Assembly (NCBI GenBank): GCA_002007465.1
Contig: LNAC01000378.1
Coordinates: 1,269,879-1,333,878, forward strand
DNA from: Ailurus styani
Lineage: Eukaryota; Chordata; Mammalia; Carnivora; Ailuridae
DNA length: 64,000 bases
Direction: 5' to 3'
Shown: positions 43,905 to 54,799 of the stretch, piece after piece
Layout of the letters: each line of letters opens with the position of its first letter
Numbering within the stretch: the first letter of the stretch is position 1
Program-made: the position numbers and the translations under genes
The notes under the pieces: generated by a model
The model's input: only the letters and a program-made list of their open reading frames with translations
Told to the model about the DNA's origin: nothing
Database searches by the model: none

Positions 43905-45370
43905 TTCATTCAAGTGATATTTACTGGGAACCTTCCGTGTGTCTTGGGAAGTAGCAATTAACACAGAGGCCCTGCTACCACATAATTCAGAGTTTAGGGA
44001 ATGGAAGGAGACAAGAAAGAAAACACATAAATGTATAACATGCCCAGGGGTGAAAAATGCTAAATAAAATAAAAATAAAAATAAAATAAAACAGTGCAAG
44101 AAGACAGAGGGTGACGGGGGGTGTGTTTCTATTTTTTAAACAGATTGTGCAGAGAGGGACTGGCTGGAAGGTGACATTCCAATGGAGAGCTGAAAGGAGG
44201 AAAGTGGGTAGACATGCAGTTTTCTGGGGAAAGAGCATTTCAGGGAGAGGGGTGGGAGGTGCAAAGGCCCTGAGGCAGGATTGTACTTGGCATGTTCTAC
44301 AAATAATAGGAAGCTAGATTGGATGAAATGAGGTGGGGGTGGTTGGATATGAAATCAGAATGAAAACAGGGTGCCATGCAAGACTTTGGATTTGATTCTG
44401 AGTGAGACAGGAAGCTACTAGAAGGTTCTGAACAGAAGAGATATAGGATGAGACTTTCCTTTTAATGATATCATTCTATCTTGAGAACAGACAGAAGGAG
44501 AGCAAAGATGGAAGCAAAAATCCAGGGGTGAGATGACAGCTTCCTGGACCAATAAGATGGGAGCAGAGCAGGGGAGACGTGGTCAGAACTTGTATATATT
44601 TTGAAGGTAAAACTGACAGAATTTTTCAAAGGACCGGGCATACGGTAGGGGATGAAGAGAGAAGTTAAACGTGACTCCCAGTTAACTGGAAGGATGCAGC
44701 TGCCATATATTGAGATGGGGAGACAGTGGACAGAGCAGGTCAAGGAGGAGATTCCTAGTAGACATGTGAAGGGATCAAATAGGCAGCTGGGTAGACAGGA
44801 CTGAAATGCAATCTGGGCTGCAAGTAATGCATTTGGAATTGATATAGATGGTACTTAAGACCAAGAGACAGAAGATCCCTTAGGGAGTGAACGTGGATAG
44901 AGAAATTGTCTGAGACCCAAACACTGGGGCCTCCAAACATTTAGAAGCTGAAGAGAAGAGGATGTCCAGCAAAGGAGGCTGAGGAGTAGTAACCTGGGAG
45001 GAAGGAGGAAAACCAAGAGAATGTGATGTTATGGGATCCAAGTGAAGGAGGCATTTCTAAGAGGGGGGTAGACACTAACTGCAGCCAAAGTTGCCAACAG
45101 ATCAAAAAAAGATGGAGACAGGGAAAGACCATTGATTTGGCAAGTGGAGGTCACTGGCTGACCTTGATGAGAGTGGTTAAGGAGTGATAAGGATGGAAGC
45201 CTGAGTGGAGTGAGTTCCAAAGAGCAAGAGAGGAAGAGGACAGAGTGTGCGCGGGTGCCATTTTTGAGTCTCGCTATGAAATGGGGCAAGAGGCCAAGAG
45301 TTAGTTTTATCTCAGGCTGGGTTTTATCAGGCAAGTGGGACAGAAGATGTGAGGGACTATAGGTAGATGG
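43905..45370 (-). mobile_element. L2 LINE, long antisense fragment
   Basis: Continuous 1.4-kb antisense L2 from the 3' end ('ttcattcaagtgatatttac') through 'ggtgcaaaggccctgaggca' and 'aactggaaggatgcagctgc' into the RT region ('gatcaaaaaaagatggagac'). Stops throughout. Confidence 0.85.
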
Positions 45371-45536
45371 CACTTACAAGGGAGTGATTATAATGAATCC
45401 AAGCCAATGTGTTCAGAACTCAATCAAAGCCAAATAGCCAAAGTCCATGCCTGTGAAGTCCATGCACAAAGAGCTTGGGGTTTTGACTCTTCCAAGGAGC
45501 TGATTAGATCCTCTGAAACCCACTTATCCCCCCCGC

Positions 45537-45736
45537 TTTTTTTTAAAGATTTTATTTATTTATTTGACAGAGAGAGTGAGAGATCACAAGTAGGCTCAGA
45601 GACAGGCAGAGAGAGAGGAGGAAGCAGGCTCCCTGCCTAGCAGGGAGCCTGATGTGGGCCTCGATCCCAGGACGCTGAGATCATGACCTGAGCCGAAGGC
45701 AGAGGCTTTAACCCACTGAGCCACCCAGGCGCCCCC
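45537..45736 (-). mobile_element. CAN SINE (young mustelid type), antisense
   Basis: Target duplication ccacttatcccc on both sides. Confidence 0.96.
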
Positions 45737-45749
45737 ACTTATCCCCTTT

Positions 45750-46605
45750 AACAGCTCTTACTACAGGTTAATTCCCCAAATGACTCAGTCAGTCATTCTT
45801 GCTCCTGCTCTGAAGTACTCAGTACACTCGTGGACATCACCTCCCCACCCTCCAGCTGCCCCATCGTGCCCATTGCAACTGCAAACTCTACATCATTTCC
45901 TTTGTGTCTGCTGCTACCTCGGCCCCTTCCACATGTTTACTTAACTCACAAGAGTCTCAGAAAATCATGTCACCTGACTGGAAAAATAATTTCTAGGACA
46001 GACGTAAATTCTGCAAGGCGAATACATCAGATATATACCAACTCCCCATCTAGGCCCAAAGAGCAAAGCTGGAGTGATGGCTCCTGAAAAGAGAGGAGAT
46101 CTTTCCCTACAGGTGGATGCCCCCCACTTGGCATCTTTGCACAAAGGGAACAACCTTTTGGAGGCATATACATCCTGCCCTGGGGGCCAGGCATTCAACA
46201 TGTGTGCTGGTTGAAATCAACCAGACCCTGATCTATTGCCCATTTCAAAATGGCAGACGGACTCCCATCCACCTGGCAGGGTGACTTCTACATGAGGCAC
46301 CGCAGGTACAGTGCCTAGTGCCCACAGATACTTTTAGAAGCCCATGAGAATGTTTTAACATCCTTTAAAATTAGAAGAAAAATGAATATAACAAAATAAT
46401 GAATACATAAAAGTGAATCCAACCTGGATTAAAGTTGTTTTTATACCAATGCAGTCACAAAACGTCTTTTTTCAGAGTTGTGCTGAGGAAGAGGCTCGGA
46501 AGTGTCTAGGGTCTATTTAAGTCCTACTACAGCCCTGCCAGCTTAATTTTATAGTTTTCCCCAACCCCGGCTATTTTGATGAGCACTCTTGGGCACAGCT
46601 TTCTT
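45750..46605. other. Mostly unassigned, VGLL1 intron 2
   Basis: An L2-like plus-strand piece may lie at 45830-45960; otherwise nothing recognised. Confidence 0.3.
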
Positions 46606-46622
46606 GAAATAATTGTTTGGAG

Positions 46623-46826
46623 GGGCGCCTGAGTTGCTCAGTGGGTTAAAGCCTCTGCCTTCAGCTCAGGTCATGATCTCAGGGTCCTGGGATCGAGACC
46701 GGCACTGGGATCCCTGTTCAGCGGGGAACCTGCTTCCTCCTCTCTCTCTGCCTGCCTCTCTGCACACTTGTGATCTCTCTCTCTCTGTCAAATAAATGAA
46801 TAAAGTCTTAAAAAAAAAAAAGAAAG
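46623..46826 (+). mobile_element. CAN SINE
   Basis: Target duplication aattgtttggag at 46611-46622 and 46827-46838. Confidence 0.97.
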
Positions 46827-46847
46827 AATTGTTTGGAGATGGAAGAA

Positions 46848-47028
46848 TGCTTATTTATTCATTTATTTTAGAGAGAGCAAAGTATGTGCAAGTAGAGCAG
46901 GCGGGCAGAGGGAGAGGGAGAGAGTCTCAAGCCGAGTTCCCACTGAGTGCAGAGCCCGACTTGGGACTCGATCTCACCACCCCGAGGATCATGACCTGAT
47001 CTACTGACTGAGCCAGCCAGATGCCCCT
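46848..47028 (-). mobile_element. CAN SINE, antisense
   Basis: Diverged copy: 'cttatttattcatttatttt' to 'actgagccagccagatgccc'. Faces the preceding SINE. Confidence 0.85.
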
Positions 47029-47054
47029 TTCCTCATTCTAAAAAATTACTTTCG

Positions 47055-47266
47055 GGCGCCTGGGTGGCTCAGTGGGTTAAAGCCTCTGCCTTCGGCTCAG
47101 GTCATGATCTCAGGGTCCTGGGATCGAGGCCCATATCGGACTCTCTGCTCAGCAGGGAGCCTGCTTCCTCTTCTCCCTCTGCCTGTCTCTGAGCCTACTT
47201 GTGATCTCTCTCTCTCTGTGTCAAATAAATAAATAACAATTTTAAAAAAATAAATAAAAAATAAAA
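47055..47266 (+). mobile_element. CAN SINE (young mustelid type)
   Basis: Target duplication aaaaattactttc on both sides. Confidence 0.96.
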
Positions 47267-47280
47267 AATTACTTTCTCTG

Positions 47281-47478
47281 GGACGCCTGGGTGGCTCAGT
47301 TAGTTAAGTGTCTACCTCTGGCTCAGCTCATGATCTCAGGGTCCTGGGATTGAGCCCCACATTGGGCTCCTTGCTCAGGAGGGAGCCTGTTTCTTCCTCT
47401 GCCTGCTGCTACCCCTACTTGTGCTTGCATGCTTTCTCTCTCTCTGACAAGTAAATAAATAAATAAAAAACCTTTAAA
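47281..47478 (+). mobile_element. CAN SINE
   Basis: Directly follows another plus copy; 'gggacgcctgggtggctcag' to a long aaataaat tail. Antisense to VGLL1 and the nearest repeat downstream of exon 2. Confidence 0.94.
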
Positions 47479-47489
47479 ATAAATACATA

Positions 47490-47700
47490 AATAGCAAAGG
47501 CTGATAATAGCAAACAGTCATGGCGCTCTTACTACGTACTAAGCAGTGAACCCAGCATTGAACGCAATTAAAGAAATCACGAAATAGGTGAACTAGCTCA
47601 ATTACAGCGTTGATTTTCACACTAAACTTCCAAGAAATGGATGCAGCTTCTTCTCACTCATGGGGTGACTTGCCTTCCCAAATACACACATGTCTCAGTT
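47490..47700 (-). mobile_element. MIR SINE, antisense
   Basis: 'cgctcttactacgtactaag' and 'acactaaacttccaagaaat' fit antisense MIR, diverged. Confidence 0.5.
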
Positions 47701-47780
47701 CATCAAGGGCAGGGGAGAACTGGTCTTTCCGTGGTAGCCTTGACTGAGAATTCCCGCCTCTTCCCTCCCAGCATGCTCAC

Positions 47781-47982
47781 CATTCTTCAGGATCACGTCT
47801 GTGCTCTGGCTCGACGGGCGCAATTCCTGTGGGCTCTTGACATTGCGCAGAGCTCTGGAGAAGTGCTCGTCCACCATGCTGCCAATGTCCCCTTGGAAAT
47901 AGGTGAAGAGGACACACCGGGAATTCCACTCAGTCTTTATAGGTCTCTGCAGCTGGATACCAGTCTTCTCCATCTCTTCCAT
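47781..47982 (-). CDS. VGLL1: VGLL1 coding exon 2: start codon and TONDU domain
   Basis: Encodes residues 1-67 plus the first base of codon 68, starting MEEMEKTGIQLQRPIKTEWN. Residues 23-41 read CVLFTYFQGDIGSMVDEHF, the TONDU (vestigial-homology) core: the LFTYF strand and the VDEHFSRAL helix that dock on the TEAD YAP-binding domain. The ATG is at 47982-47980; upstream codons in this frame lack family similarity, so this start is preferred. On the minus strand the exon ends AAGAATG and is followed by the donor gtgagc (47780 downward). The last base joins exon 3 to make a GAT codon. A plausible acceptor, ccatccacag, ends at 48008, giving 25 bases of 5' UTR (47983-48007) in this exon. Relative to human as I remember it, three residues are missing before PIKTEW. 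A SINE pair (47054-47480) lies about 300 bases into the following intron. Confidence 0.93.
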
Positions 47983-48007
47983 GGTGAGCAACACAGGTAG
48001 GGGACAA

Positions 48008-48430
48008 CTGTGGATGGAACACAGAACGTTACCGGCACTATTTTTTCCAAGGGGCTTGGCTATAGTTTGGATGAGAGGCACTTTGGGGGCACTGCCGTTC
48101 CAGGGAGCCACAGAGCTCCTGAGCGGTGCCAAGAAGCTCAACAACCATGCGGTGCTGATCTGAGGACCAGGTGAGGAGCCTCATCTGATCCACGTTCTGG
48201 GAACAAGATAGAGCTCTACGAAGTGCTGAAGGGACCCTCCAGAGCCACATGGTAGAAGAACAGCAGGAAGTTTTTTAAAAAATGGCCATTGAGGACAAAA
48301 GAGCAACTTGCCTTCTGGGGAAGTGCCTTCCTCCTCCCAAACCAAATGAGCCAAGATTGACTCAGAACTGCATGTAGATGCCCTTGGACAAAGTCCTGAG
48401 CCTCCCCCACCATGCTAAAAATGGGCAATT
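48008..48430. other. Unassigned, VGLL1 intron 1
   Basis: Open frames continuing upstream of the VGLL1 start are not family-like. No repeat recognised. Confidence 0.35.
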
Positions 48431-48432
48431 AC

Positions 48433-48638
48433 AGGGCGCCTGGGTGGCTCAGTGGGTTAAAGCCTCTGCTTTCGGCTCAGGTCATGATCTCAGCGTCCTG
48501 GGATCGAGGCCCGCATCAGGCTCTCTGCTCAGTAGGGAGCCTGCTTCCTCCTCTCCCTGTCTCTCTGCCTGCCTCTCTGCCTACTTGTAATCTGTCTCTC
48601 TGAGTCAAATAAATAAATAAAATCTTTAAAAAAAATAA
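48433..48638 (+). mobile_element. CAN SINE (young mustelid type)
   Basis: Target duplication aaaaatgggcaattaca on both sides, exact. Confidence 0.97.
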
Positions 48639-48719
48639 AAATGGGCAATTACAAACGACACCAGTCGGATAGATTCTGAACCAAATACAGATCTCAAAAA
48701 TATTCTCTACACCAATATA

Positions 48720-49170
48720 CAGGGCGACATTGGTGAAAAGTTCCTTAAAGATGGTCAGATTGCCAACCCCGTTCACTGCCATAGCCTCCGCACCTAGAAC
48801 AGTGCCTGAGACAGAGTCAATGCTCAACAGCTGTTTGCCGAGTTGCCTTAAACTTGGCTTCCAACACAGCATCCTAACCTCGAGCTCCTTTAGAGCAGGG
48901 GCTGTCCTCCTGCACCAAAGTCAAGGCCAGGAACGCAGTGGGCACTCAAGAGAAGTAGCCTGTCCAGATATTTCTTTCCCTTTGGCCATCCAACCAGACT
49001 CAGCAGTGTGCTCTGGCTAAAGGCACGTTTATTCATTCTTGGGAATCTAATGCAACTGTTAAGAGGTTCATAGTCTCTGTTCCTCCATAGTCCTTGAGGG
49101 TGGGGGCCATTTCTTATTCATTTCTTTATCCCTAGCACTGAGCCTAAGTAAGTCGGTGAACAATGGCTGA
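48720..49170 (+). mobile_element. L2 LINE 3' end pieces
   Basis: 'gcacctagaacagtgcctga', 'gagcaggggctgtcctcctg' and 'cttgagggtgggggccattt' look like two or three L2 3' fragments. Confidence 0.55.
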
Positions 49171-49214
49171 GTGCCTGGGTTCCATCTCATGCAGAGAAAG
49201 CACAAAGCAAGGAA

Positions 49215-49335
49215 ATCAGACCACTTAGGAGTCAGAGGACCTGGGCTTTTCCTCAGTTGTGTGATTTTGGGGGAAACCCAAAGCCTCTCTGAGATTCAGA
49301 TTCCTCTTGGGTAAAATTAAGAGGTTGGAGAGAAT
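49215..49335 (+). mobile_element. MIR SINE fragment
   Basis: 'gtcagaggacctgggctttt', 'gtgtgattttgggggaaacc' and 'gattcctcttgggtaaaatt'. Confidence 0.65.
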
Positions 49336-49524
49336 ATGAATTCTGCAGCCCATTCTCTCGTGGTCCTGCTAGAAACGTCAGGAAGGAATCTGGCAGCGAG
49401 CAGAGGACCCTTCTGAAAAGGTCTCCTTTCAGACTCATTCTGCCCAGAAGTCCTCCGTCGAGCACACCACTGTTTCCCCCCGTTGACAGCCACGCTAAGC
49501 CTAACTAGGCACTATCTGAAAAAC

Positions 49525-50132
49525 AAATCCGTTGTATCCTTATTCCAAAAAACATGCAAACAACCACTCTGTTGGGCAGGTTCTTATCAAGAGAAACACA
49601 CGCTTCCTATACGGCCCAGCAATCCTACTTCTAGGCATATACAAGCAAGAGAAACAAAAACATACGTCTGCACAAAGACTCATTACATGCGGCTTTATTT
49701 TAAGTAGCAAAAAGTGGAAACGAGCCAAACGCCCATCATCAAGACGATGCACACACTAGCTGGGACACTGTGACATGTCTGTCACTCAGCAACAAAAAGG
49801 AACAAACTACCAACCTACACAACAGCAGGGATGAATCACGAAGACATTATGTTGGGTGGGAGAAAAGCCAGACACAAAAGACCACGTATTACAGGATTCC
49901 AATTACCTGGGACAGGCACAAATAACCTGTGGGGACAGAAATCGGAACAGTGGCTGGTTGTGGGGTGGGGGTGGGGAAGGGGCGTGAGGAACTCCCTGCG
50001 GTGTTGGAAATGCCCTACACCTTGAGGAGGGTGAAGGTGATACATGGATGGACACGTCTGTCCAAACTCGTCAAGTTGTACATTTAAGATCTGCACATTT
50101 CACTAAAGGTAAGTTATTCCTTGATTAAAAAA
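49525..50132 (+). mobile_element. Old L1 3' end
   Basis: 'gcccagcaatcctacttcta', 'agtggaaacgagccaaacgc', 'gacattatgttgggtgggag' and 'cgtcaagttgtacatttaag', then an A-run. Confidence 0.82.
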
Positions 50133-50184
50133 AAAAGCCCATGCTATATATTCAGATTCTTGGAGCTGTAGAAATAAAGCAAAA

Positions 50185-50500
50185 GTGTTATCCTTGAACA
50201 CATCACGAGGAGTCAGAGAATGACAAGTACCACTAGCCTTGAACACGGTCAAAAATCTGCATATAACTTGAGTCCCGGAAAATGTAACTACCTATAGCCT
50301 ACTGTTGACCGGAAGTTTTACTGACAACATAAATAGTCAACTGACACATATTTTGTATACATATAATATGCCGTATTCTTACAATAACATAAGCTAGAGA
50401 AAAGAAACGCAAAGAAAATCCTAAGGAAGAGAACATACATAAGTGGACCCGCGCAGTTCAAACCCACGTAGCTTCGGAGCCCAGTCAACTGTACTTTATA
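50185..50500 (-). mobile_element. Tigger/MER8-like DNA transposon relic
   Basis: 'ggtcaaaaatctgcatataa', 'tagcctactgttgaccggaa', 'ggacccgcgcagttcaaacc' and the end 'cagtcaactgta' fit a Tigger-group nonautonomous element. One terminal repeat is visible. Confidence 0.7.
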
Positions 50501-50800
50501 ATGTCGCTTATGAATGGAATTTATCATAGCACAGTCCTCCAACTTGCAAAGAGACTAGGACTAAATTATTCCTGCTACTAGCAAGAAAGGATAATTATGC
50601 TAGGTGATAGGGGTGCTAATTATCACTATAATGTTACGATATATAAATTTATCAAATTAACATGTAACACCTGAAATTTACACGTCATATGTCAAACCTG
50701 TTTCCCAAACACGACCAAAACAGAAAAAAGAAAGTGGAGGTGTTACAAATTATAAAGTCACAATAAATGTTGGAGCCAGCCCTTTTCCTAAGGCTACAGT
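50501..50800. other. Unassigned AT-rich spacer
   Basis: Text such as 'cacctgaaatttacacgtca' may be an L1 3' end remnant. No gene seen. Confidence 0.3.
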
Positions 50801-50804
50801 TTAC

Positions 50805-51012
50805 AAAAATACCGCCTCTGTGCCAGAAGCTCTATGCATATTTTCTCTAGTCTTTACAACTGTCAATGTAGGTACAATTATCCTCATTTTAGAGATGAGC
50901 GACTCGGGGCCCAGAAAGTGAAATGAACTGCCCATGCCACACAGCTAGGTGGGGACCGAGCTGGGATTTGAACCCAGGGCTCTCTGGCTTCCATGTCTGT
51001 CCTTTCCCCACC
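50805..51012 (-). mobile_element. MIR SINE, antisense
   Basis: Well preserved: 'cctcattttagagatgagcg', 'ccacacagctaggtggggac' and 'gggatttgaacccagggctc'. Confidence 0.88.
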
Positions 51013-51241
51013 ACTGCTGTCTACCCGGTGGGACTCACAGAACCCCTCTATGAGCTTCAGTCTCCCCTTTTATGATATGTGAAGGCTTGAGTTCTGATCT
51101 CTAGGGAACCTTGAGCCTGGCCGTAAGCCAACCATCTAGTTTCCTTTAGGAAAAGCAGACAGAACATCAGGAGATGCTAGTGGCCAGTGCTCTAGGCTCA
51201 GGCTTGACACAGCTTGCAAATCTTTCTTTCTTTCTTTCTTT

Positions 51242-51384
51242 TTAAAGATTTTATTTATTTATTTGACACAGAGAGAGATCACAAGTAGGCAGAGGCAGGC
51301 AGAGTGGGCCTCGATCCCAGGACCCTGAGATCATGACCTGAGCCGAAGGCAGAGGCTTTAACCCACTGAGCCACCCAGGCGCCC
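51242..51384 (-). mobile_element. CAN SINE with internal deletion, antisense
   Basis: Jumps from 'gcagaggcaggcagag' to 'tgggcctcgatcccagg', losing about 45 bases. Target duplication tgcaaatctttcttt. Confidence 0.94.
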
Positions 51385-52376
51385 TGCAAATCTTTCTTTG
51401 CCAAGTTTCTCTGAAGCTGCAAGGAAGGCAGCCGGCCGGACCCCTGGGACCTCAGGGCCATGGAGCATGTTCCTAGTCTCCTCCGGTAAGGACCACAGAG
51501 ACCGCAGGCCACTGGCCACAGCCAGGAAAGGTTCGAGGGGGGAGAAAGTCAGAGGCAATGTCTCATCCCCATCACCTTGGAGGGATCAGACCTTAGACAA
51601 CCGGGATCCTGATTAGGGTACAGATGCTACCTCTCCCCAAGCACAAAGACATCTCCCAAAGGAGAACCGTGGCTTACTTCTCTGGACCTAGTTCACAAGC
51701 AATTCTCCGGGCTGCACTCAGACCTCAGTGGAGAAGATGTTTCTCTTGGGGATACTGAGATCCTGAGAACCGTTATTGGCTACAACCTTCGCAGAACTGC
51801 ATCTCACTGCAATTCTGCAGGAATGTGGACAGTTCCATTCCCAAGAGAGCCTTCTGTGAGGGGTCTTCTGATGCAGGCGTGAATTGGCTGGGGTCTGGCT
51901 TAGGAGAAGGGGTGCTGCAAAGCTGGAACCGAGGGGGTGGGGGGGTACTTTCCGGAAGAAGGTGATCCTGTCCCAGTCCATGGTTTGTAGTAAAAGCCTC
52001 TTGCACACAAAACCCTAAAGACAAGCCTTGCCAGCTGTGCAGTTAGAATAGCCCCAATTACACGAGTACCCCGCAACTTGCAATCTTTCCCCAACACACA
52101 AACGTTAAAGACACCTAGCGCTTCAATTCGACCTCAAAATGATGCCCAAACTTCTGCACAAATATTCTAACTCGGAATCCAATGTCAGCAGTTTGGTATC
52201 AACTCTACAACAGTCGGGCATGGGGCGGGGTGTCAGAGAGGTGGTCACAGCGACCAGTTGGAATGAAAGCCCCCAAGGGACCAGATTGTATCACGGTGAG
52301 CAAAGCATCTCCCGGGCCCGATTCCTGCCCAGCTGGCTCTCCATCCCTCCTCGCCCCCCCAGAAATTGCCAGCTTC
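51385..52376. other. Repeat-poor DNA 3' of the candidate first exon
   Basis: About 1 kb without a recognised repeat. Inside VGLL1 intron 1 if the candidate promoter is right. Confidence 0.35.
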
Positions 52377-52382
52377 TCCTAC

Positions 52383-52485
52383 CTTAATTCCCGAACCATC
52401 AACTGAAACATCAAGATGCAAGAGCTGAGCAAAGGTGCGCAGTGGTGGTCAGAGTTGCCTGGCCCGCCTAGGAGCAGCTCAGTGC
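52383..52485 (-). promoter_or_regulatory. Candidate noncoding first exon of VGLL1
   Basis: On the minus strand, about 4.4 kb upstream of the start-codon exon, the sequence ends GGGAATTAAG followed by gtaggag, a good donor (boundary 52383/52382). A TATA-like box lies upstream at 52508-52514, so transcription could begin near 52480. The interval is not repeat-derived. VGLL1 is expected to have a noncoding first exon, but I have no sequence memory of it; this is inference from signals and distance. Confidence 0.3.
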
Positions 52486-52507
52486 TTGCGGAAGCTGGGG
52501 CTGGGGA

Positions 52508-52514
52508 TTTTGTA
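52508..52514 (-). promoter_or_regulatory. TATA-like box (TACAAAA), candidate VGLL1 promoter
   Basis: On the minus strand GGAGGGTACAAAATCCCC gives a TATA-like TACAAAA about 125 bases before the candidate first-exon donor. Just upstream are a GCCCGGGC palindrome of AP-2-like type (about 52545) and a CATTCCT element (about 52634-52640) matching the TEAD core motif. Together they make a compact promoter-like cluster in repeat-free DNA. Not testable without transcription data. Confidence 0.25.
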
Positions 52515-52649
52515 CCCTCCCCTCGCTACTTTCCTAGCCCTCCAGCCCGGGCTATAAGAGGCATTTCCTGCTGGCTATCTATTAAGAATGCAGAAAATGC
52601 GCTCCAACAAGTCATTCGGGTTGGGCACCTGCAGGAATGAGGAAAATAG

Positions 52650-53060
52650 GTAGCCCTTTTTTATTTCTTTCTTTTTGCATTAAAAAAAAAAGCACTTAGT
52701 GATATTGTCTCTTCAAGTAGGCAATCAGTTGTTTGCCGGAAACCACACAGAGTCAATAATGTCTGAAACATCAGTTACGGGGCTAGCCTTTGGTTGATGA
52801 CACCTTCACTCTCGGGAACTGGGCCAGTCTGTTTGGCTCATCACAACTTTCTCCCCATGGGAAGAGAGGGGGAGCCCAGACTCCTAGAATCCTGGACGTG
52901 TCGCGGGCTTCCGTGGGCACCAGAGGGAGAAGCAGTGCAGGGACCGCAGCTGGAGGCTCGCAGCAGAGGATCCCGACCCTCACCTTGAAAAATCTGCCAG
53001 ATGACCTCCGGCGGTCCGAGACCCTGGAGCCATTCGTGGCTTCATTCGTTTCTCCGTTTC
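52650..53060. other. Unassigned DNA upstream of candidate promoter
   Basis: Includes an A-run (52681-52691) and no recognised repeat. Could carry upstream regulatory sequence. Confidence 0.3.
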
Positions 53061-53064
53061 AACA

Positions 53065-53340
53065 CTATTTCCCGAACTTTTAGTGAACACCTACTGTGTG
53101 CCAGGCACTGTTCCGGGAGTCCTGTTCTATACTGAGTGAAACAGACCAAGTCTCTGCCTTCGTGGAATAAACGCACACAGTGGTCATATGCCTGGGTGGT
53201 CAGGATACGTATAGGTCAGGCGGTAGTAAGTACAACCAAGAGGACTTGACCGGGAAATGAAGCAGGGAAGGGGAACACAGAGGAGCATCGAGAAAGGCTT
53301 TCCTGACAACGTGACATCTGAGTGAACCACGTTGGTGTCT
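53065..53340 (-). mobile_element. L2 LINE 3' end, antisense
   Basis: 'cacctactgtgtgccaggca', 'accaagtctctgccttcgtg' and 'gaaaggctttcctgacaacg'. Confidence 0.75.
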
Positions 53341-53514
53341 GCTTTCCTGATAGCCGCAGGGATACCAAATGCAGAAGGGGTCTCGTGCTAGGTCTGTTCA
53401 CAGAAGGGTGAGGAGCCCAACTTGGCCAAAGAGGAGGTGGGGGTGGGGGGGTGGAGACAGTCCTCACGGGCCCTGCTGAGACTTCTGACTTGTGCTCGAA
53501 GTGAAAAGGAAACC

Positions 53515-54165
53515 CACTGGAGGGTCTGGAGAAACCCATCAACAAATCCCATTAGTTCTACCTTCAAAACGCATTCCATCCTGGGCGTGCTCGCCACTTC
53601 CCCGGGGCTCATCCTAGTCGGAGCGCCTAACGGGGCTCCCTGCTTCAGTCCGTACACCTCCAGACAGCACCAGGGATCATTTTAGGATACGCAGAGAATC
53701 CAGGCACTCCTGAGGGCTTCTCTTCCCAAATCTGGGCTACAAGGCCCCCAGGGAATGACCCGCTCCCCCTACCCTCCATCCTGATCTCACCACCCTCCCC
53801 TTCGCTCCGCTCCAGCCCCGCAGGGTTCCCAGCTGTTCCTTGAATAGGGTCAACCTCCTCTGGTCCTCACCCTCCCATTTCCTCTCTCTGGGCTGCCCAT
53901 CCCCCACACGCCCTCGCGCTGCATTTACATCTCGGCTCTGCCGGCTCCTCCCAGAAGCCTTCTCCAACCGTCCTACCCAAGTCCGCAGTCTCCCCTAGTC
54001 TCTATCCTATTAACTCACTTCCCCATTCTTCACGGCACTTTTCACTGCCTGCCGTCCTACTGTGTGTTTATTTCTTTACAGTGTGTCGTCCCATCTAAAA
54101 TAATGCCTGATAGACAGTAGGGGGCTCAGTGAACATTTGTTGAATGAAAGAATGAATGAGTGGCC
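53515..54165 (+). mobile_element. L2 LINE 3' half
   Basis: Sense L2 from the ORF2 C-terminus ('ctaccttcaaaacgcattcc') through 'cctcccagaagccttctcca' to the 3' end 'tgaacatttgttgaatgaaa'. Confidence 0.75.
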
Positions 54166-54799
54166 GCCAGAGAAAGAAACAAACATACACCGGCAAAGGT
54201 ACTAAGCCCGTGTCTGGTACTAGAAGAGCCTCTGATAAGAAGCCCTGACTTGATCAGGGAAAACTGTCTTCCCTGTGGGATAATGCTGGGCCTCAGATCT
54301 GAGAGGCTGAGAAAGGGTTAACCACGCAAAGAGGGGAAATAGCTAGTGCAAAGGCCCTGTGGCGGAAGGGACTTCCTGGCAAATAGAGCGCTGGGGAAAA
54401 AGGAAGCAGCGGTGGTGCTGGAGATGGTAGAGGGAGCACTACGTGAGGAATGAGCTAGAAAGTGAGCAGGGGCCAGAAGCCAGGTGGGTTCTGCAGGCAT
54501 ATTGAGGAATTTTGTCTTTTTCCTAGGGATAAAAAGAAGCTACTAAAGGGCTTGCCGAAGGTCTGCGTGGAGGGGTGTGGGGAAGGGGAGAGGGAGGGAA
54601 GTGACCTAAGCAGATGTGTGCTGAAGCCGTCAGTCTGGCTGCGGTGTAGAGAAAGGATTGCGGGATCAAGGCCAAGGCCACATGAACAGCAGCTGCCCTG
54701 GGGGTTGGGGAGGAAGCGGGTGGATGTAGAGAGAAGTGGATGGATTCAAGATGTATTCAGACAATAAAATAGACAGGTTTGGTGCTGAATAGGATCTAG

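Larger units (their letters stand above)
29735..52490 (-). other. VGLL1: VGLL1 transcription unit (inferred extent)
   Basis: This span groups the VGLL1 parts on the minus strand: a candidate promoter and noncoding first exon near 52.4-52.5 kb, the start-codon exon at 47.8-48.0 kb, the large middle exon at 37.5-37.9 kb, a 60-base exon at 35.5 kb, and a candidate terminal exon and AATAAA near 30.2-29.75 kb. VGLL1 is a nuclear cofactor that binds TEAD transcription factors through its TONDU motif and is known from placenta and other epithelia. Both exon-exon joins between the three firm exons preserve frame. The predicted product would be about 239 residues if the candidate last exon is right, against 258 in human from memory. 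Introns are packed with CAN SINE, MIR, L2 and L1 relics. The three middle exons are firm; the two ends are inference. Confidence 0.75.

Noticed and set aside
29000..48000. Search for a miR-934 hairpin, which in human lies within VGLL1
   Set aside because: Scanning by eye for its arms on the minus strand gave no match; it may be absent, diverged or missed.
47983..48144. Upstream extension of the VGLL1 frame before MEEM
   Set aside because: No similarity to the family; a good acceptor lies at 48007/48008, so this is UTR and intron.
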